Source: Rostratula benghalensis (taxonomy: Eukaryota > Chordata > Aves > Charadriiformes > Rostratulidae). Taken from it: a stretch of DNA of 64,000 bases. The notes below the pieces were generated by a model. The model did not search any database. It was given only the letters and a program-made list of their open reading frames with translations, and was not told the DNA's origin. Of this stretch, positions 1 to 11,100 are shown one piece after another; position 1 is the stretch's first letter; each line of letters begins with the position of its first letter. The stretch lies in contig VXAI01000015.1 in assembly GCA_013399305.1 (NCBI GenBank), forward strand, positions 6,570,182 to 6,634,181, written 5' to 3'. A program made the position numbers and the translations under genes.

Positions 1-1019
1 CTGCAGTCAGGGACCACAGGCTCAGCTACATCGGTGGCCATGTCATAAGCCTGAAAAAAAAAAAAAGAATCAGAACCTACTTTCTAGGTTAACATTATTC
101 ACAGCTTTCTCAAGTCAACAAGAATCCCAGAGAATGACAAATCCCAGAGAAAAAAGCAGGTACAATTGTAAGAAGAGAGATCAGGGAGGAAAAAACAGGA
201 ATCAAGATATGAAAAAATATGGGGAAATGGCTGCAAAAGATACCAAGTAGTGTGGCTTCTAGCACATAAGGGGGGGTTAAAAAAAAAAAAAAAAAAAAAA
301 AAAGGCAAAGTGCCACAAAGTACAATGTAAAATAAAGGTCTGTGAGAATATCACATAGAATTATAGAACGTAACAGGTTAAGCAAAATGTTAAGTACCAT
401 GTTAAATCAGGGGCCTATTAGCAGTAGGTGGGGGGAGGTAGTGCCAGAAAAGTACTAGCAAAGAAAAGGGGACACTTAAAACAGGGTCTGAAGAGCTATA
501 ACCCCGAACATCATAAGCCAAGCGAGCCAAACTCTGCCCACTAATGCAATTAGGAGATGTTCACACGCACGGATTTTAAGACAAGGGGCTTAGAAAATAT
601 GAGTCAAGAAGGAAGGCGCTTGCAATGCATAAGAACTCCCCCAGGACCATGGGGGCTGGCAGGATACGTGTGTGTAAACTCAGAGCCAGAATACTGTACA
701 AGCTGTGCCTGGGCAGTAAAGAGAGCTGAGGGAAAACGTCCCCACCAGAGATGATGGGGTTGGGGATAGGGGGACGGCAAGGAAAGGCGGTAGAGGGCCA
801 CAGTGAAGGCAGGGATACCGAAGTATCACGGAGATCCCACATAGGGGAGGGATGGCGCTGGATAGCAGGGGGTAAAAGCGAGGGCAGGTCGGGGGGCAGA
901 AGAAAGGTGCTGAGGTACCAGAGGTAATGGGGAACCCCAACATGGTGGGGTGGGGGGCAGAGTTGGGGGAAGGAGAGCGCTGGGTGCCTGAAGGGGCAAG
1001 ATGCTGAGGTACAAAAGGC
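1..1019. other. Left flank of GPN3, no confirmed gene
   Basis: I see no convincing coding exon here. The stretch holds a run of 25 A at 279-303 preceded by seven G at 270-276, and purine-rich unique sequence from about 400 to 1000. Positions 1-51, read on the minus strand, follow a T-rich tract ending in CAG and stay open in one frame, so they could be the start of an internal exon of a minus-strand neighbour. In human the gene head-to-head with GPN3 is FAM216A, but the short translation does not let me recognise it. Confidence 0.4.
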
Positions 1020-1560
1020 GAGAGAGCTCAGAGCCGCGGTACGGGAGCACAGGGAGGGTGTCGGAGCTAGGGGGGAGGGATGCCGGTGGCCGGGACGGGA
1101 GAAGACCGGGGACGCCGGCTGCCCATGGCGGGACGGGACGGGACGGGACGGGACGGGACGGCGGCAGAGCGGGCGGGGGTAGCCCGCGGTCGGCAGCAGC
1201 GCGGCGTTACCCGAGAGGCCCCTCAGGCCGCGGCGGCGGCGGCGGCTGCTCCTGCTCCGGCGGCCGTGGCTCCCCCTCACGCACCGCGCGGCACGTGCGC
1301 GCGCCTGCCCTGCCGCCCTCTCGCGAGAGCCGCGCGCAACCGGGCGGGACGGGGAGCGGCGCCGCGGGGTTTGAGCCCGGCAGCTCTCCGTACTGGGAAC
1401 GGCGCCAGCCGGCGCGCCATTGGCGTACCCGCGGCACGTGACCAGGCGGGGTACGGGGCCCGGGAGCGGCCACTCGGTGCCGCTTCGCCGCCGCCATGCC
1501 CCGGTACGCGCAGCTGGTGATGGGCCCGGCAGGGAGCGGGAAGGTGAGGCGGAGGAGTGA
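1020..1560. promoter_or_regulatory. CpG-island promoter of GPN3, probably bidirectional
   Basis: The stretch is very rich in G, C and CpG and ends over the GPN3 start codon. Visible elements are six tandem GGGAC units at 1130-1159, an E-box CACGTG at 1292-1297, a 12-bp palindrome with core TCTCGCGAGA at 1319-1328, an inverted CCAAT box (ATTGG) at 1419-1423, and a second E-box CACGTG at 1435-1440, about 55 bases before the ATG. There is no TATA box. TCTCGCGAGA is a known core element of TATA-less, often bidirectional housekeeping promoters (bound by BANP, earlier linked to ZBTB33). Bidirectionality is inferred from this and from human gene order. Confidence 0.8.
1130..1159. repeat. (GGGAC)6 pentanucleotide repeat
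   Basis: Six perfect GGGAC units lie in the GPN3 CpG island, about 340 bases upstream of the start codon. The repeat is long enough to vary in copy number between individuals. Confidence 0.9.
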
Positions 1561-4500
1561 CGGAGGAGGTTGAGTGTACCCTTAGTAAGTTCGCAGACGA
1601 CAGCGAGTTGGGCGGGAGTGTCGATCTGCCGGAGGGTAGGAGGCTCCACAGAGGAACCGGGACACGCTGGATCCGTGGGCCCAGACCAGTGGTGGGAGGG
1701 TCAACAAGGCCAACGCTGGGTCCTGCACTTGGGACACAACAACCCCATGAACACGACAGTGCTTGGGGAAGTGTAGCTGGAAAGGTGAAAAAGACATGCG
1801 GGTGTTGGTCGGCAGCTGGCTGCTTATGAGCCAGCAGTGTGCCCAGGTGGCCAAGAAGGCCACTGGCATCTTGGCTTGTCTCAGGAATAGTGTGGCTAAC
1901 AGGGCTAGGACAGTGATCCTGTCCCTCTGTCCTCGGCACTGATAACGTTCTACCTCAAATACTGTTCAGTTTTGGGCTTTTCACTACAAAAAAGACTCTG
2001 AGGTACTGGAGCGCGTCCAGGGAAGGGCAACAAAGCTGGTGAGGCGTCTGGAGAACAAGTCTGATGAGGAGAGGCTGAGGAGTTGGGGGTATTTCAGCCT
2101 GGAGAAAAGGAGGCTGAGGGGAGACCTCATCTCTCTCTACAGCTGCCTGAAAGTCTCATCTCACAAGTGACAGACAATAGGACAAAAGGAAATGGCCTCA
2201 AATTGTGCCAGGGAGGTTTAGGATGGGTATTAGGCAAAATTTCTTCACCAAAAATGGTTATCAAACATTGGAAGAGGCTGCCCAGGGCAGTGGTGGCATT
2301 GCCATCCCTGGAGGTATTTAAAAGGCAGGTAGACATGGTGCTGAGGGTTATGGTTAAGTGCTAGTTTTTCTGACTGTGAGGTTGGTGGTTGGACTTGATG
2401 ATGTGAAAGGCCCCTTCCGGACTGGACCGTTGTATGATTCTGTGGCAGCAGCACGAGCAGTCTCTGATGGCCTGTGTGTCCCTTGCAGAGCACGTACTGT
2501 GCCACCATGGTGCAGCACTGCGAGGCACTGGGCCGCTCGGTGCAGGTGGTGAACCTGGACCCGGCGGCGGAACTCTTCAGCTACCCGGTGATGGCAGGTG
2601 AGCGGCGGGAGAGCCCAGCAGCGACCCCTGGGCACTGCTGTCAGCACAGGGGCTGGAACCAGCCGGTGTGTGTCTGTTGTTCCAGACATCCGTGAGTTAA
2701 TCGAAGTGGACGACGTCATGGAAGATGAATCCTTAAGGTTTGGTCCCAATGGCGGCTTGGTGTTTTGCATGGAATACTTTGCCAATAACTTTAACTGGCT
2801 CGAGGAATGCCTTGGGCATGTGGAGGATGACTATATATTGTTTGACTGCCCAGGTAAACAAGTGTCTGTGTTTTGGTATTGTTCTTTATGTGCAACACAA
2901 AATTTGCAGCACTTTTGTTGTTGTTGTTGAATGTAATTATTTATACATATATTTTTTTCACATTATTAACAGTTGTTAGAGTCACTTTCAAATGTTTCAG
3001 AAGTGAGCTTGGCCCCAGGTGAATCTGGGTGACTACACTGACTTCTAATAGCATCATGCAGTGTGGGAACACTATGGCAACTGCAAACTAACACTAATTG
3101 GAGGTCAAGGGAGGAAAAAACCCTTCTACTTCCTTTCCACTGCTCCCATATAAGTTCATCCAAATACAGTCAGAGTTGCCTAAAATGAAAGATTCTTTCT
3201 TTATCAGCCTTTATTCATATTAAGTGCAATGCCCATATTTTTATAACTGATAACTGTTGTTGTGAGCTTCACATTTCTGCACACTAACATCCTAAGTGTG
3301 CCCCAGGTCAGATCGAACTCTACACACATCTGCCGGTGATGAAGCAGCTGGTGGAGCAGCTTCAGCAGTGGGAGTTCCGTGTCTGTGGAGTTTTCCTTGT
3401 GGACTCTCAGTTTATGGTGGAATCTTTTAAGGTATTTATTTGAAATTTGTTGTACAAAAGTTTATAAGGTTAAAGAAAAAGAAATCTGAGCAATTTAGGA
3501 AGGCAGGTTTGCTTAGCCCAGAGAAAAGAATGCTAAACGCGGAGATCCAATTGCTGTCTTCAGCTGCCTCAGGCTTGGGTTGCAGCAAAGAAAATTCCAG
3601 TTGGGTGTAGAGAAGAAAATCCTGCACTACAAAAGCAGTCAGAATGGAAGAGGGGAGCAGAGAGATTGTGTAGTGTGTGTTCATGGAGATTCTCAAAACT
3701 TACCTGGGAAAAATCCCTGAGCAACCTGATCTGACTTTGCAGCTGGCTCTGGTTAGAGCAGTTGTATAAACCAGATAACCTCAAAAAGTCTCTTCCAACC
3801 TAAATTCTTCTGTGATTCTCTGAGAGCTTTCTGAATCTGGAGACTTTCCCCATGTAGTAGAAAGAATCCTGAGATGGGCTTTGAGTTTTGTAATGGCCAT
3901 TTCAGTGGCAGACCCAGATTTGAGGTTCTGGAAAAAAGATGGCAGGTGGGAAGGTCTGCACCTCCCTTTCCAGCAGAGATAAGGGCTCCCCACTTGGCCT
4001 CATGTCCATGTTTCATATAATCATCAGCTAGATTTGGTCTGTGGTAGAGTGTCCTGCATGTTTGTATTGTGTTTTTCTGTACTTAACTACATCATTTTTC
4101 ACATTCCTTAAGTTTATCTCTGGAATTCTGGCAGCACTCAGCGCAATGATATCTTTAGAGATTCCACAGATTAACATCATGACCAAAATGGATTTGCTTA
4201 GCAAGAAAGCCAAGAAGGAAATAGAAAAGTAAGTTCCAAAAAATTATGTACATCTTGAGGTAAACTTCACTCAAAATTCAGTCTAATGTTTTCCACAATT
4301 AAAACATACTCTTCTCGAATGGGAGAAGATGCAGTTGCTTTGTATCAAACATAGTCAATGTCTGGATAGGATGCTTACAATTTAGTCAGAGTCAAAAGGC
4401 CAACTCCATGTTTGTGATTATCTCTGTATTTTTCTATAAATAATTATCTTGAATAACTTATTCTGAATGACATTGCAGACCCTGTGCCCACCAGGATACT

Positions 4501-6084
4501 GTACTTCAAAACCTAAATTGGAGGTGATGCTATCAGGTTTTTGATGCTGAACATACCCAATGTGTTACTTTTACATTTATGCTAAAATTACAAAATTAAA
4601 AATTTTCCCTATGGTCTTCCTCAAAATTTCCTTGAGTATACAAGTATGTTAGTAAAAAGAAAATAAAAACTGCTTCAGTTGTTTCTACTAGTAATCTTAA
4701 TCTGAGACATTAAAGTACTTTAAAAAACTATTTTTTTCCCCTGATAGGAAGTTTGTTCATTCAGATCAGAGAATGATAGATGGGTTTGGTAGCTACATAA
4801 AAGCCAAGGATTCTTTCAATGTTTAACGATGACTGTGTTTCTCCCAGGTACTTAGATCCAGATATGTATTCTATGATTGAAGATTCTACAAATATATTGA
4901 AAAGCAAAATGTTTAAAAAATTGACTAAATCTATATGTGGATTGGTAGGTATATTGCTTTTTAACTGGTAACTTAAATTCACTCCTGTACTTACAAACCA
5001 TGCTGTATGGTTGCTGACTTCATTGCTGTTATAGATACAGTATGTACTATAACAATTCTCCCTTCCTCACCCCGAAACTATTATTTACCTACCAGGCTTA
5101 TTAACAAAGCCAGGATCTAAAAGATTCTCAGGCACTTGAGCATTTTACTTTTTGCCTATTTTAACTCTGTTTTTGAGGGTTTTTTCAGATTAGCATAAGA
5201 TTCTTGACAGTAACATTTGGATTGTAGGCAGTACATTCTCTGTGATTCCTGTTCTATCAGCAATTTTGGAAACGGCTTTTTCTGTGGTGTAAAACTAATG
5301 GCCAGCTCTTCCAAGTGGGGGATTGCCATTGGTTTGCAGTGTGGCTTTAAATGGTATTTTGGCAGTCCAGACAAGGAAAAGTGTGGTTTAAGGAGGTGGC
5401 TTTGGGTGCTGTGATTGAGAACTAACTTTGAATCCTGTCTCTAGATTGATGATTATGGTATGGTTCGGTTTCTACCTTTTGACCGCTCTGATGAGGAAAG
5501 TATAAACATAGTTCTGCAGCACATAGATTTTACCATTCAGTATGGAGAAGATCTTGAATTTAAAGAACCAAAGGTAAGGTACTTCTGATGATAAGATGAA
5601 AAATTTACAAGGATCCATAATACAAGTTGTCATATAAATACGTTCTTTGCCCTGCTAATAAATTGTCTTAGTATGATTCAAAATAAGCTATATAAATAGA
5701 AGACTGCTGCATTAAAATATGTTCCAAGCCCTGTCTAGTTTTATTATTCAGATCATAAATCCTAAGGAACAAGTCCAGTGTTTTTATTCCATTTTTTAAT
5801 TCAGTTTTGTACTCTTTACGTGGATCTAGATTGTGACCTATATGATTTCAGTACTTCTGGGAACAAATTGCTTTTCAGAAAGTTTTGATACATGTTTTAT
5901 GGAAATATGAGACATTGTTTCTGTTGTGATTTCTAAAATAAAACATCACAGAACAGACAATGTACAACAGCCACTAGAGAAAAGTCAGGTTTTACAGGGG
6001 TTTTTGTGTCCTTTTTGGCAGGAATGTGAAGAAGACAAATCTGCTCTTGTGGATGAATACTTCCAAGATCATGTGGATGAGTGA
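1496..6084 (+). CDS. GPN3: GPN-loop GTPase 3
   Basis: Eight coding exons: 1496-1543, 2489-2597, 2686-2853, 3307-3431, 4113-4228, 4848-4944, 5445-5573, 6022-6084. They join in frame to 855 nt, 284 aa, the same length as human GPN3. All introns are GT-AG. GPN3 is a cytoplasmic P-loop GTPase of the GPN/XAB1 family that works with GPN1 in assembly and nuclear import of RNA polymerase II. The G1 P-loop GPAGSGKST is at residues 10-18 and is split by intron 1. NLDPA is at 38-42, the family-defining Gly-Pro-Asn insert at 72-74, the G3 motif DCPG at 106-109 (split by intron 3), and the G4 motif TKMD at 174-177. The start has an excellent context (gccgccATGc) inside the CpG island. The C-terminal tail is acidic and less conserved than the core. 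Intron 1 is almost wholly a CR1 copy and intron 4 holds an older one. Confidence 0.97.
1558..2444 (+). mobile_element. CR1 LINE, 5'-truncated, sense to GPN3
   Basis: This is the 3' part of a CR1 non-LTR retrotransposon. It begins within the reverse-transcriptase domain: the frame starting at 1567 reads [16 protein letters not shown], containing the catalytic FADD box. It runs through the typical CR1 tail (a GAGAGGCTGAGG block at 2070-2081 and a GGACTTGATGATGTGAAAGG block at 2391-2410) to a closing octamer ATTCTGTG at 2437-2444. Indels break the frame soon after the FADD region, so it is inactive. It begins within about 20 bases of the intron 1 donor and ends about 40 bases before the acceptor. 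Confidence 0.93.
3505..3821 (+). mobile_element. Old CR1 LINE 3' fragment in GPN3 intron 4
   Basis: A diverged CR1 tail lies in sense orientation. Recognisable pieces are the TTCAGCTGCCT-like block near 3560, GAGCAACCTGATCTGA near 3719, and the ending TCTCTTCCAACCTAAAT at 3790-3806 followed by TTCTGTGATTCT. It is much more decayed than the intron 1 copy, so it is an older insertion. Its left boundary is uncertain. Confidence 0.7.
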
Positions 6085-6237
6085 AAAAGAGACATTCAAA
6101 ATTGGGAGGAAAATATGTTGCTTGTGCTAGAAAATGGAAAAAAAAATCCACCCCTACCCAAACATATTTGATGTTTTATCTGTAAGATAACTAATATTTA
6201 TAGGAAAGAGTAAGCTATATGACTTCATAACTATTTT

Positions 6238-6243
6238 AATAAA
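6238..6243 (+). terminator. GPN3: Poly(A) signal of GPN3
   Basis: AATAAA lies 154 bases after the GPN3 stop and is followed at 6259-6269 by a TGTGTGTGTGT tract, a typical GU-rich downstream element. The 3' UTR is therefore probably short, about 170-180 bases. Confidence 0.85.
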
Positions 6244-6269
6244 CATTTTTTATTCTTATGTGTGTGTGT

Positions 6270-7137
6270 TATAAAATACATAGGCTAGTGTTAGTACATA
6301 TAAAAGTTCCCCATATGTAGATGAAGTCATCTAAGCATAGGAATGCTTGAAAAAAATATAAATCTAATGATTTGCAGAAAAGGAAAAGCCAAATGCTATG
6401 TTGTAAAAATATTTATGTCCAGTACTGAGTAGGTAGTTTCATTACTAGATGAGAGAGAGAATTGTTGCAAAGGGTGAAACTTAGACTTCATGAATTGAAC
6501 CTGAATTAGGCAAAGAGATGACTGGCAACTTCAAAGGGACATGGGGTCAGTGGGTGGTCTCTCACCCTTCTTTGAGAACATGAGTGTTTTACATTCACTT
6601 TGGAAGAGCCCAGATTTTAAACCTTTCTAAGGCTGGTTTTGGTACAACTTGCACGTGGCTTTAAGTGCTTTACACATTAATAACATCTTAAGCACAGCAC
6701 AATACTTTAAAGAAGGAAAATCAGATTAAATAGAACTTGGTGATGGTCTTGCACAGTCATGTTAGAAACTCTTAGTTAATTAAGAATTCAGCAAGAAATA
6801 AGTAAGCTGCTTCCCCCACCCCACCCCCAAATAAAGAACTCGTACTTCTATGGACATGTTAACTCTATAATACAATGTGTGGTGCTTTCAGAGAAGCAAA
6901 ACTTTAGCACATTTTCTCCAAAGAACATATTCACGTTAAGGAACTAAATACCTGTAAAAATGGTCTTAGGAATTTTTCAGGCAAGTAGCATCAATTCTGG
7001 AATTAGGTGTAGCTGGTAACAGACGGTTCATAGAAAATAATTCAAGCCCTATGGGAAAACATATTGCTGAATTTACCTCCCACTGTATATAGTTCTTTTA
7101 TATACACAGACTGTTCTGGGACATCTTGAGTATTTCA
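6270..7137. other. Intergenic region between GPN3 and ARPC3
   Basis: AT-rich unique sequence between the GPN3 poly(A) region and the minus-strand CR1. I see no coding exon, RNA gene or notable repeat apart from a C-rich patch at about 6813-6828. Confidence 0.6.
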
Positions 7138-7712
7138 AATCATAGAATGGTCTAGATTGGAAGTGACCTTTCAGATCATCGAATCCAACCATCAACCTCA
7201 CGCTGACAAAAACCACCACTAAACCACGTCCCTCAGCGCCACACCTAATCATTTAAGTACCTCCAGGGATAGTGACTCCACCACTGCCCTGGGAAGCCTG
7301 TTTTGATGTCTGATAACCCTTTTGGTGAAGAAAATTTTTCCTAATATCCATCCTAGACCTCCCCTGGTGCAACTGGAGGACATTTCTTCTTGTCCCATCA
7401 CTTATTCTTTGGGAGAAGAGACCGACCTGCACCGCTTTGCAACCTCTTTTGGGGAACTGTAGAGAGTGAGGTCTCCCCTCAGCTTCCCTCCCTCCAGACT
7501 GAACAACCTCAACTCCCTCAGCCTCTCCTCTTAAGACTTGTTCTCCAGACCCCTCACCAGCTCCGTTGTCCTTCTCTGGACATGCTCCGCCACCCCCGTG
7601 TCTTTCTTGCGGGGGGCCCAAAACTGAACGCGGGATTGAGATGGGGCGGATTGAGACCCCGGCGATCCACCAGTGCCGAGGACAGTGGGACGATCACTGC
7701 CTCAGCCCTGCC
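7138..7712 (-). mobile_element. CR1 LINE 3' fragment abutting the ARPC3 promoter
   Basis: The reverse complement shows the CR1 3' end. On the plus strand TCATAGAATGG at 7139-7149 is the reversed terminal octamer region, followed by the reversed GGAAGTGACCTTTCAGATCATCGA block, the CCACCACTGCCCTGGGAAGC block near 7275, and the CTCCCTCAGCCTCTCCTCTTAAG block near 7514. The 5' limit fades at about 7700-7715 into the CpG island of ARPC3. The translation is interrupted, so the copy is dead. Confidence 0.92.
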
Positions 7713-8100
7713 GGCCGCACCATTCCCCGCGGCTGCCGGCCGTACCAGGGCCGAACGGCACCTCCCGGGGCGGTGCGGCCGCCGCCGGCCTTCCCCCGCC
7801 CCGGCCGCCCCTGCTCGCACCGCCTCTGCCGCCTCACTTCCTGCGGCGCCGGCGGAGGAGGAAGGTTGGCTGCCAGTTCCTGAGCTCCCCTCCAGCCCGG
7901 CCCCGCCGAACTCCCTCCTGCCCTTCGAGATGCCGGTGAGGGTTTTGGCACCCGGGGCTCGGCCAGACCCCGGTGGCGGGCGGGGCGCGGGGGGAAGAGG
8001 GCGGGAGGGCCGGAGCCGAGGGGCCGGGTCGGGCCGGGCCGGGTCGGCTGCCAGCCTGGACCGGAGGAAGGGGGCTCTACCGGCCCCCGTCCCGCACTTT
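7600..8100. promoter_or_regulatory. CpG-island promoter of ARPC3
   Basis: The GC- and CpG-rich region spans the ARPC3 start codon at 7930. It contains C-rich GC boxes around 7795-7810 and an ETS-type site CACTTCCTG at 7835-7843, roughly 90 bases upstream of the ATG. Repeated GGGCC/GGGTC pentamers lie at about 8020-8045 inside intron 1. There is no TATA box. The left part overlaps the end of the CR1 copy. Confidence 0.75.
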
Positions 8101-11100
8101 TGTGGGGGTGAAAAGGGTCTGCAGCTACGGAGAACCCCGCTGAGAGCAGGGAGTTGCTGCTTATGGCAGGCTGCTGCAAGGCCAGCGCCCTCCTCTTCCT
8201 CTTCCTCCTGCCCTGCTGCGAGGGTGGCAGCCCCCGGCTCCAGAGAGGGAGAGGCTGCTGAAAGCTGTGCTTTGCTCTGGTTTTGTTCACGCCAACCTTG
8301 CTCTGGTTGAAATAAACTCTATTTCTGCTAGGGGATGCTTACCCCTTGCCACTGGAACCCCCTCTCCCCCCAGTGAAACCTCGGCTGTGAGGAGGTGAAG
8401 GCTTCCCGGCGGCCTGGCACGGCAGGGTGGGGATGTCTGGGAACGTCTAAACCTAAACCCATCAGTTGTTAAATCACCTTCCCTGGAAGAATCTTTCAAA
8501 TGCAGAAAGGTTAATTTATTTTTTTTTTAGATCCGTTTTAGAGGGCACAGAAAGATTTTTGTTTGAGTTGTGTGGGTATGTGGCTTTATTTCTTACCTAA
8601 TATCATTAGCTAGAGACATGGAAATAAAACATAATCTTTCTAAATCACTGACTAGCGTTCTGTGAGCTATGCGTTACCCTGTACTGAGGTGGGAGAGCAG
8701 GGCTGTTCCCCTGGCGCTGTGCAGAATGGGGTTAGGCCATGTCTTTCTTCTTTCTCTCCCTCCTCTCCCTGGAGAGAGAGGTGGGGGACAGCATCTGTCA
8801 CTTCTCTTGGTGGCCAAAAACCGTCCCAAACCCATCCATCCCTAACCACAACAGCAGCCTGGGGCTGAAGCACCCTGTGCAGACCAGCCAGGCTGATTTT
8901 ACCCGTCAGTGGTGCCAGTGATGACACGTTCATGGTCTTCACCAGAATGGTGCTGAGATCTGGGCCTGGTTAGAAAATAGCAATTGTTTGTGCAAGGAAA
9001 GATTGTGGGAAGCATCACTCATGAGCGAGACTCTGACTCCTGTACGATGAAGACACACGATGGGACACAGAAATGTCTATTTTCAGTAGCATTAATGACC
9101 AGCCTTCCCCCCTGTCCGTAGGCTTACCACTCAACTTTAATGGACTCCGACACCAAGCTAATTGGGAACATGGCGCTGTTACCCATCAGAAGCCAGTTCA
9201 AAGGCCCAGCACCTCGAGAAAGTAAGTTTCTAACAATCTCTGAAAAGCTGCCTGTGTACAGCTTATCACCATCCCGAGGTTTGCTCCAAGCCAGCCCTAG
9301 CGAGAGTGACGAGAGGAGGCAAAGGCTGGAAACGGAGTGCTTTGTGATTTATAGAGGAGGGGAAAAGTTTTCAAATACTTAAGTTGTGCAAATCATAGAA
9401 AATAACCATGAATGGGCAACTATGCACCATGCTGACTGAAATCAGTTGTTTGGGTAATTAAAGCCTAAGGTTGCTATTCTCGTGCTTCCTCCTGTGTCTC
9501 GCTGTGCTCTGCAGTGGGTTTTGAGGAGGACGTGGCGCTGCGAACCCTCTGCTCTCAGAGGAAGTGGAGGTTTCGCTGCAGAGAACTTGCGCTTTGGGGC
9601 TGTGGCTGAAGACACTTCACTGCTCTGGAGGAGGAGGAGGAGGACAGGCAGCATTTTAGGGTAGGGGGCTTCAGAAATGGAACAAAAGTGACAGGCATCC
9701 CAACAGAGTCCACAGGCAGCCGGGGACAGACTCCCCTTCAGCGCATGAAGTAGCACTTCCAAAGGATGGTGTCCCCCAGCAGTGTGGTGGTTCGGTGTGA
9801 GGAAAGAAATAGAAAGGAAATCTTTCTGGCTTTAAGCAATCTTGGATAGTAGCAAAGCAGGTGAAAGTCACAAGTAAGCTTGCCACTATGTTTTCTGCTC
9901 TGCATCTTTTTTTGAAGAGGATAATGAAATTTGTGTGATTGTGGTGTTACACTTTCTCCAAAAACATTTTTGTGCCCTGAGATGACCGTAACACTATTAA
10001 CATTCTGGTGAGTTACTCAACTGGTAGAAAAGTGTGGAACTGCTGAGTTGTTGCCATTTATGAAGTAAGAAATCGTGGGGAGGAGAAGGGAGATAAAGCT
10101 CCTGTAAGAGCAGGAACCTGAAGTATTATGGTCTGCGCTCACCAGTGTTTCACAGGACCAAGGGTGTTTTCTGTTGCGTAGTGCTGTCTTCTGCTTTTTG
10201 TAAATACCAAGGTTTTGCCTTTGCAATAATCCTTATTTCATGTATTTCAGTGAGTAAAAGTTATGGCCAAATGTAGTATAATGATGCACTGTTTAACTCT
10301 GTATTTCTTTTTTGCTAGCTAAGGACACAGATATTATAGATGAAGCCATCTACTACTTCAAAGCTAATGTTTTCTTCAAGAATTATGAAATTAAGGTAAT
10401 TTTTTGAGATGCTGCACATATTGTTGTTCTTTGGAGGGTTGGTGCTTTAAATATCAATTTAGTTTCAATGAAATAATTCTGTCAGATAACAGAAACTCCC
10501 CTTCCTCCCACTTAATTTTTACGGTTGGGTAAATATGATGAATTGCAAGTCCCTCTGTCATGGGGAAATCGAAGGCCAATATGGCTTGAACTCATTCCTG
10601 TTGCAAACTTCTTTCATTTCTATAAAAGCTCCCTTGATGTCAGAGTGACGGGCTCTGGGCTTGCATTTGTTTTGCAGAACGAGGCTGACAGAACGCTGAT
10701 CTACATAACCCTCTACATTTCTGAGTGCTTGAAAAAACTGCAAAAGGTGAGAAAAGTGAATTTCTGTGCAGGAGGGAAACTGAGTCCATTCTGGGAATTG
10801 TACTCGGGAAAAGGTTTGCTGATGTGCCTCCCAATAGCACAAATAATCCTGTTCACCCCAGTCCCAGCTGTCAGAGCCACAGATACTTCAAGGCTGTGGA
10901 TTCTTGATGTGTTACAGATCGGTAAAATACACTCCACCAGCTTTTGTTTATAACCATTTATCCATTGTTTGCTTGGTTCTTCCAGTGTAACTCCAAAGGC
11001 CAAGGAGAGAAAGAAATGTACACACTAGGAATCACCAACTTCCCAATCCCCGGGGAGCCTGGCTTTCCGCTTAATGCCATTTATGCCAAACCTGCCAACA

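Noticed and set aside
576..1649. 357-codon minus-strand open frame across the GPN3 promoter
   Set aside because: It is rich in Arg, Pro and Ser as expected for a CpG island read backwards, crosses GPN3 exon 1 and the CR1, and resembles no family.
1557..1829. 90-codon plus-strand open frame
   Set aside because: It is the broken reverse-transcriptase remnant of the CR1 copy, not a host gene.
5937..5942. AATAAA in GPN3 intron 7 as the gene's 3' end
   Set aside because: It precedes exon 8, which completes the 284-aa protein; the signal at 6238 is better placed and has a GU-rich follower.
7390..8310. 306-codon plus-strand open frame over the ARPC3 promoter
   Set aside because: It runs from antisense CR1 into the CpG island and ARPC3 exon 1 in another frame; composition is promoter-like and there is no domain.
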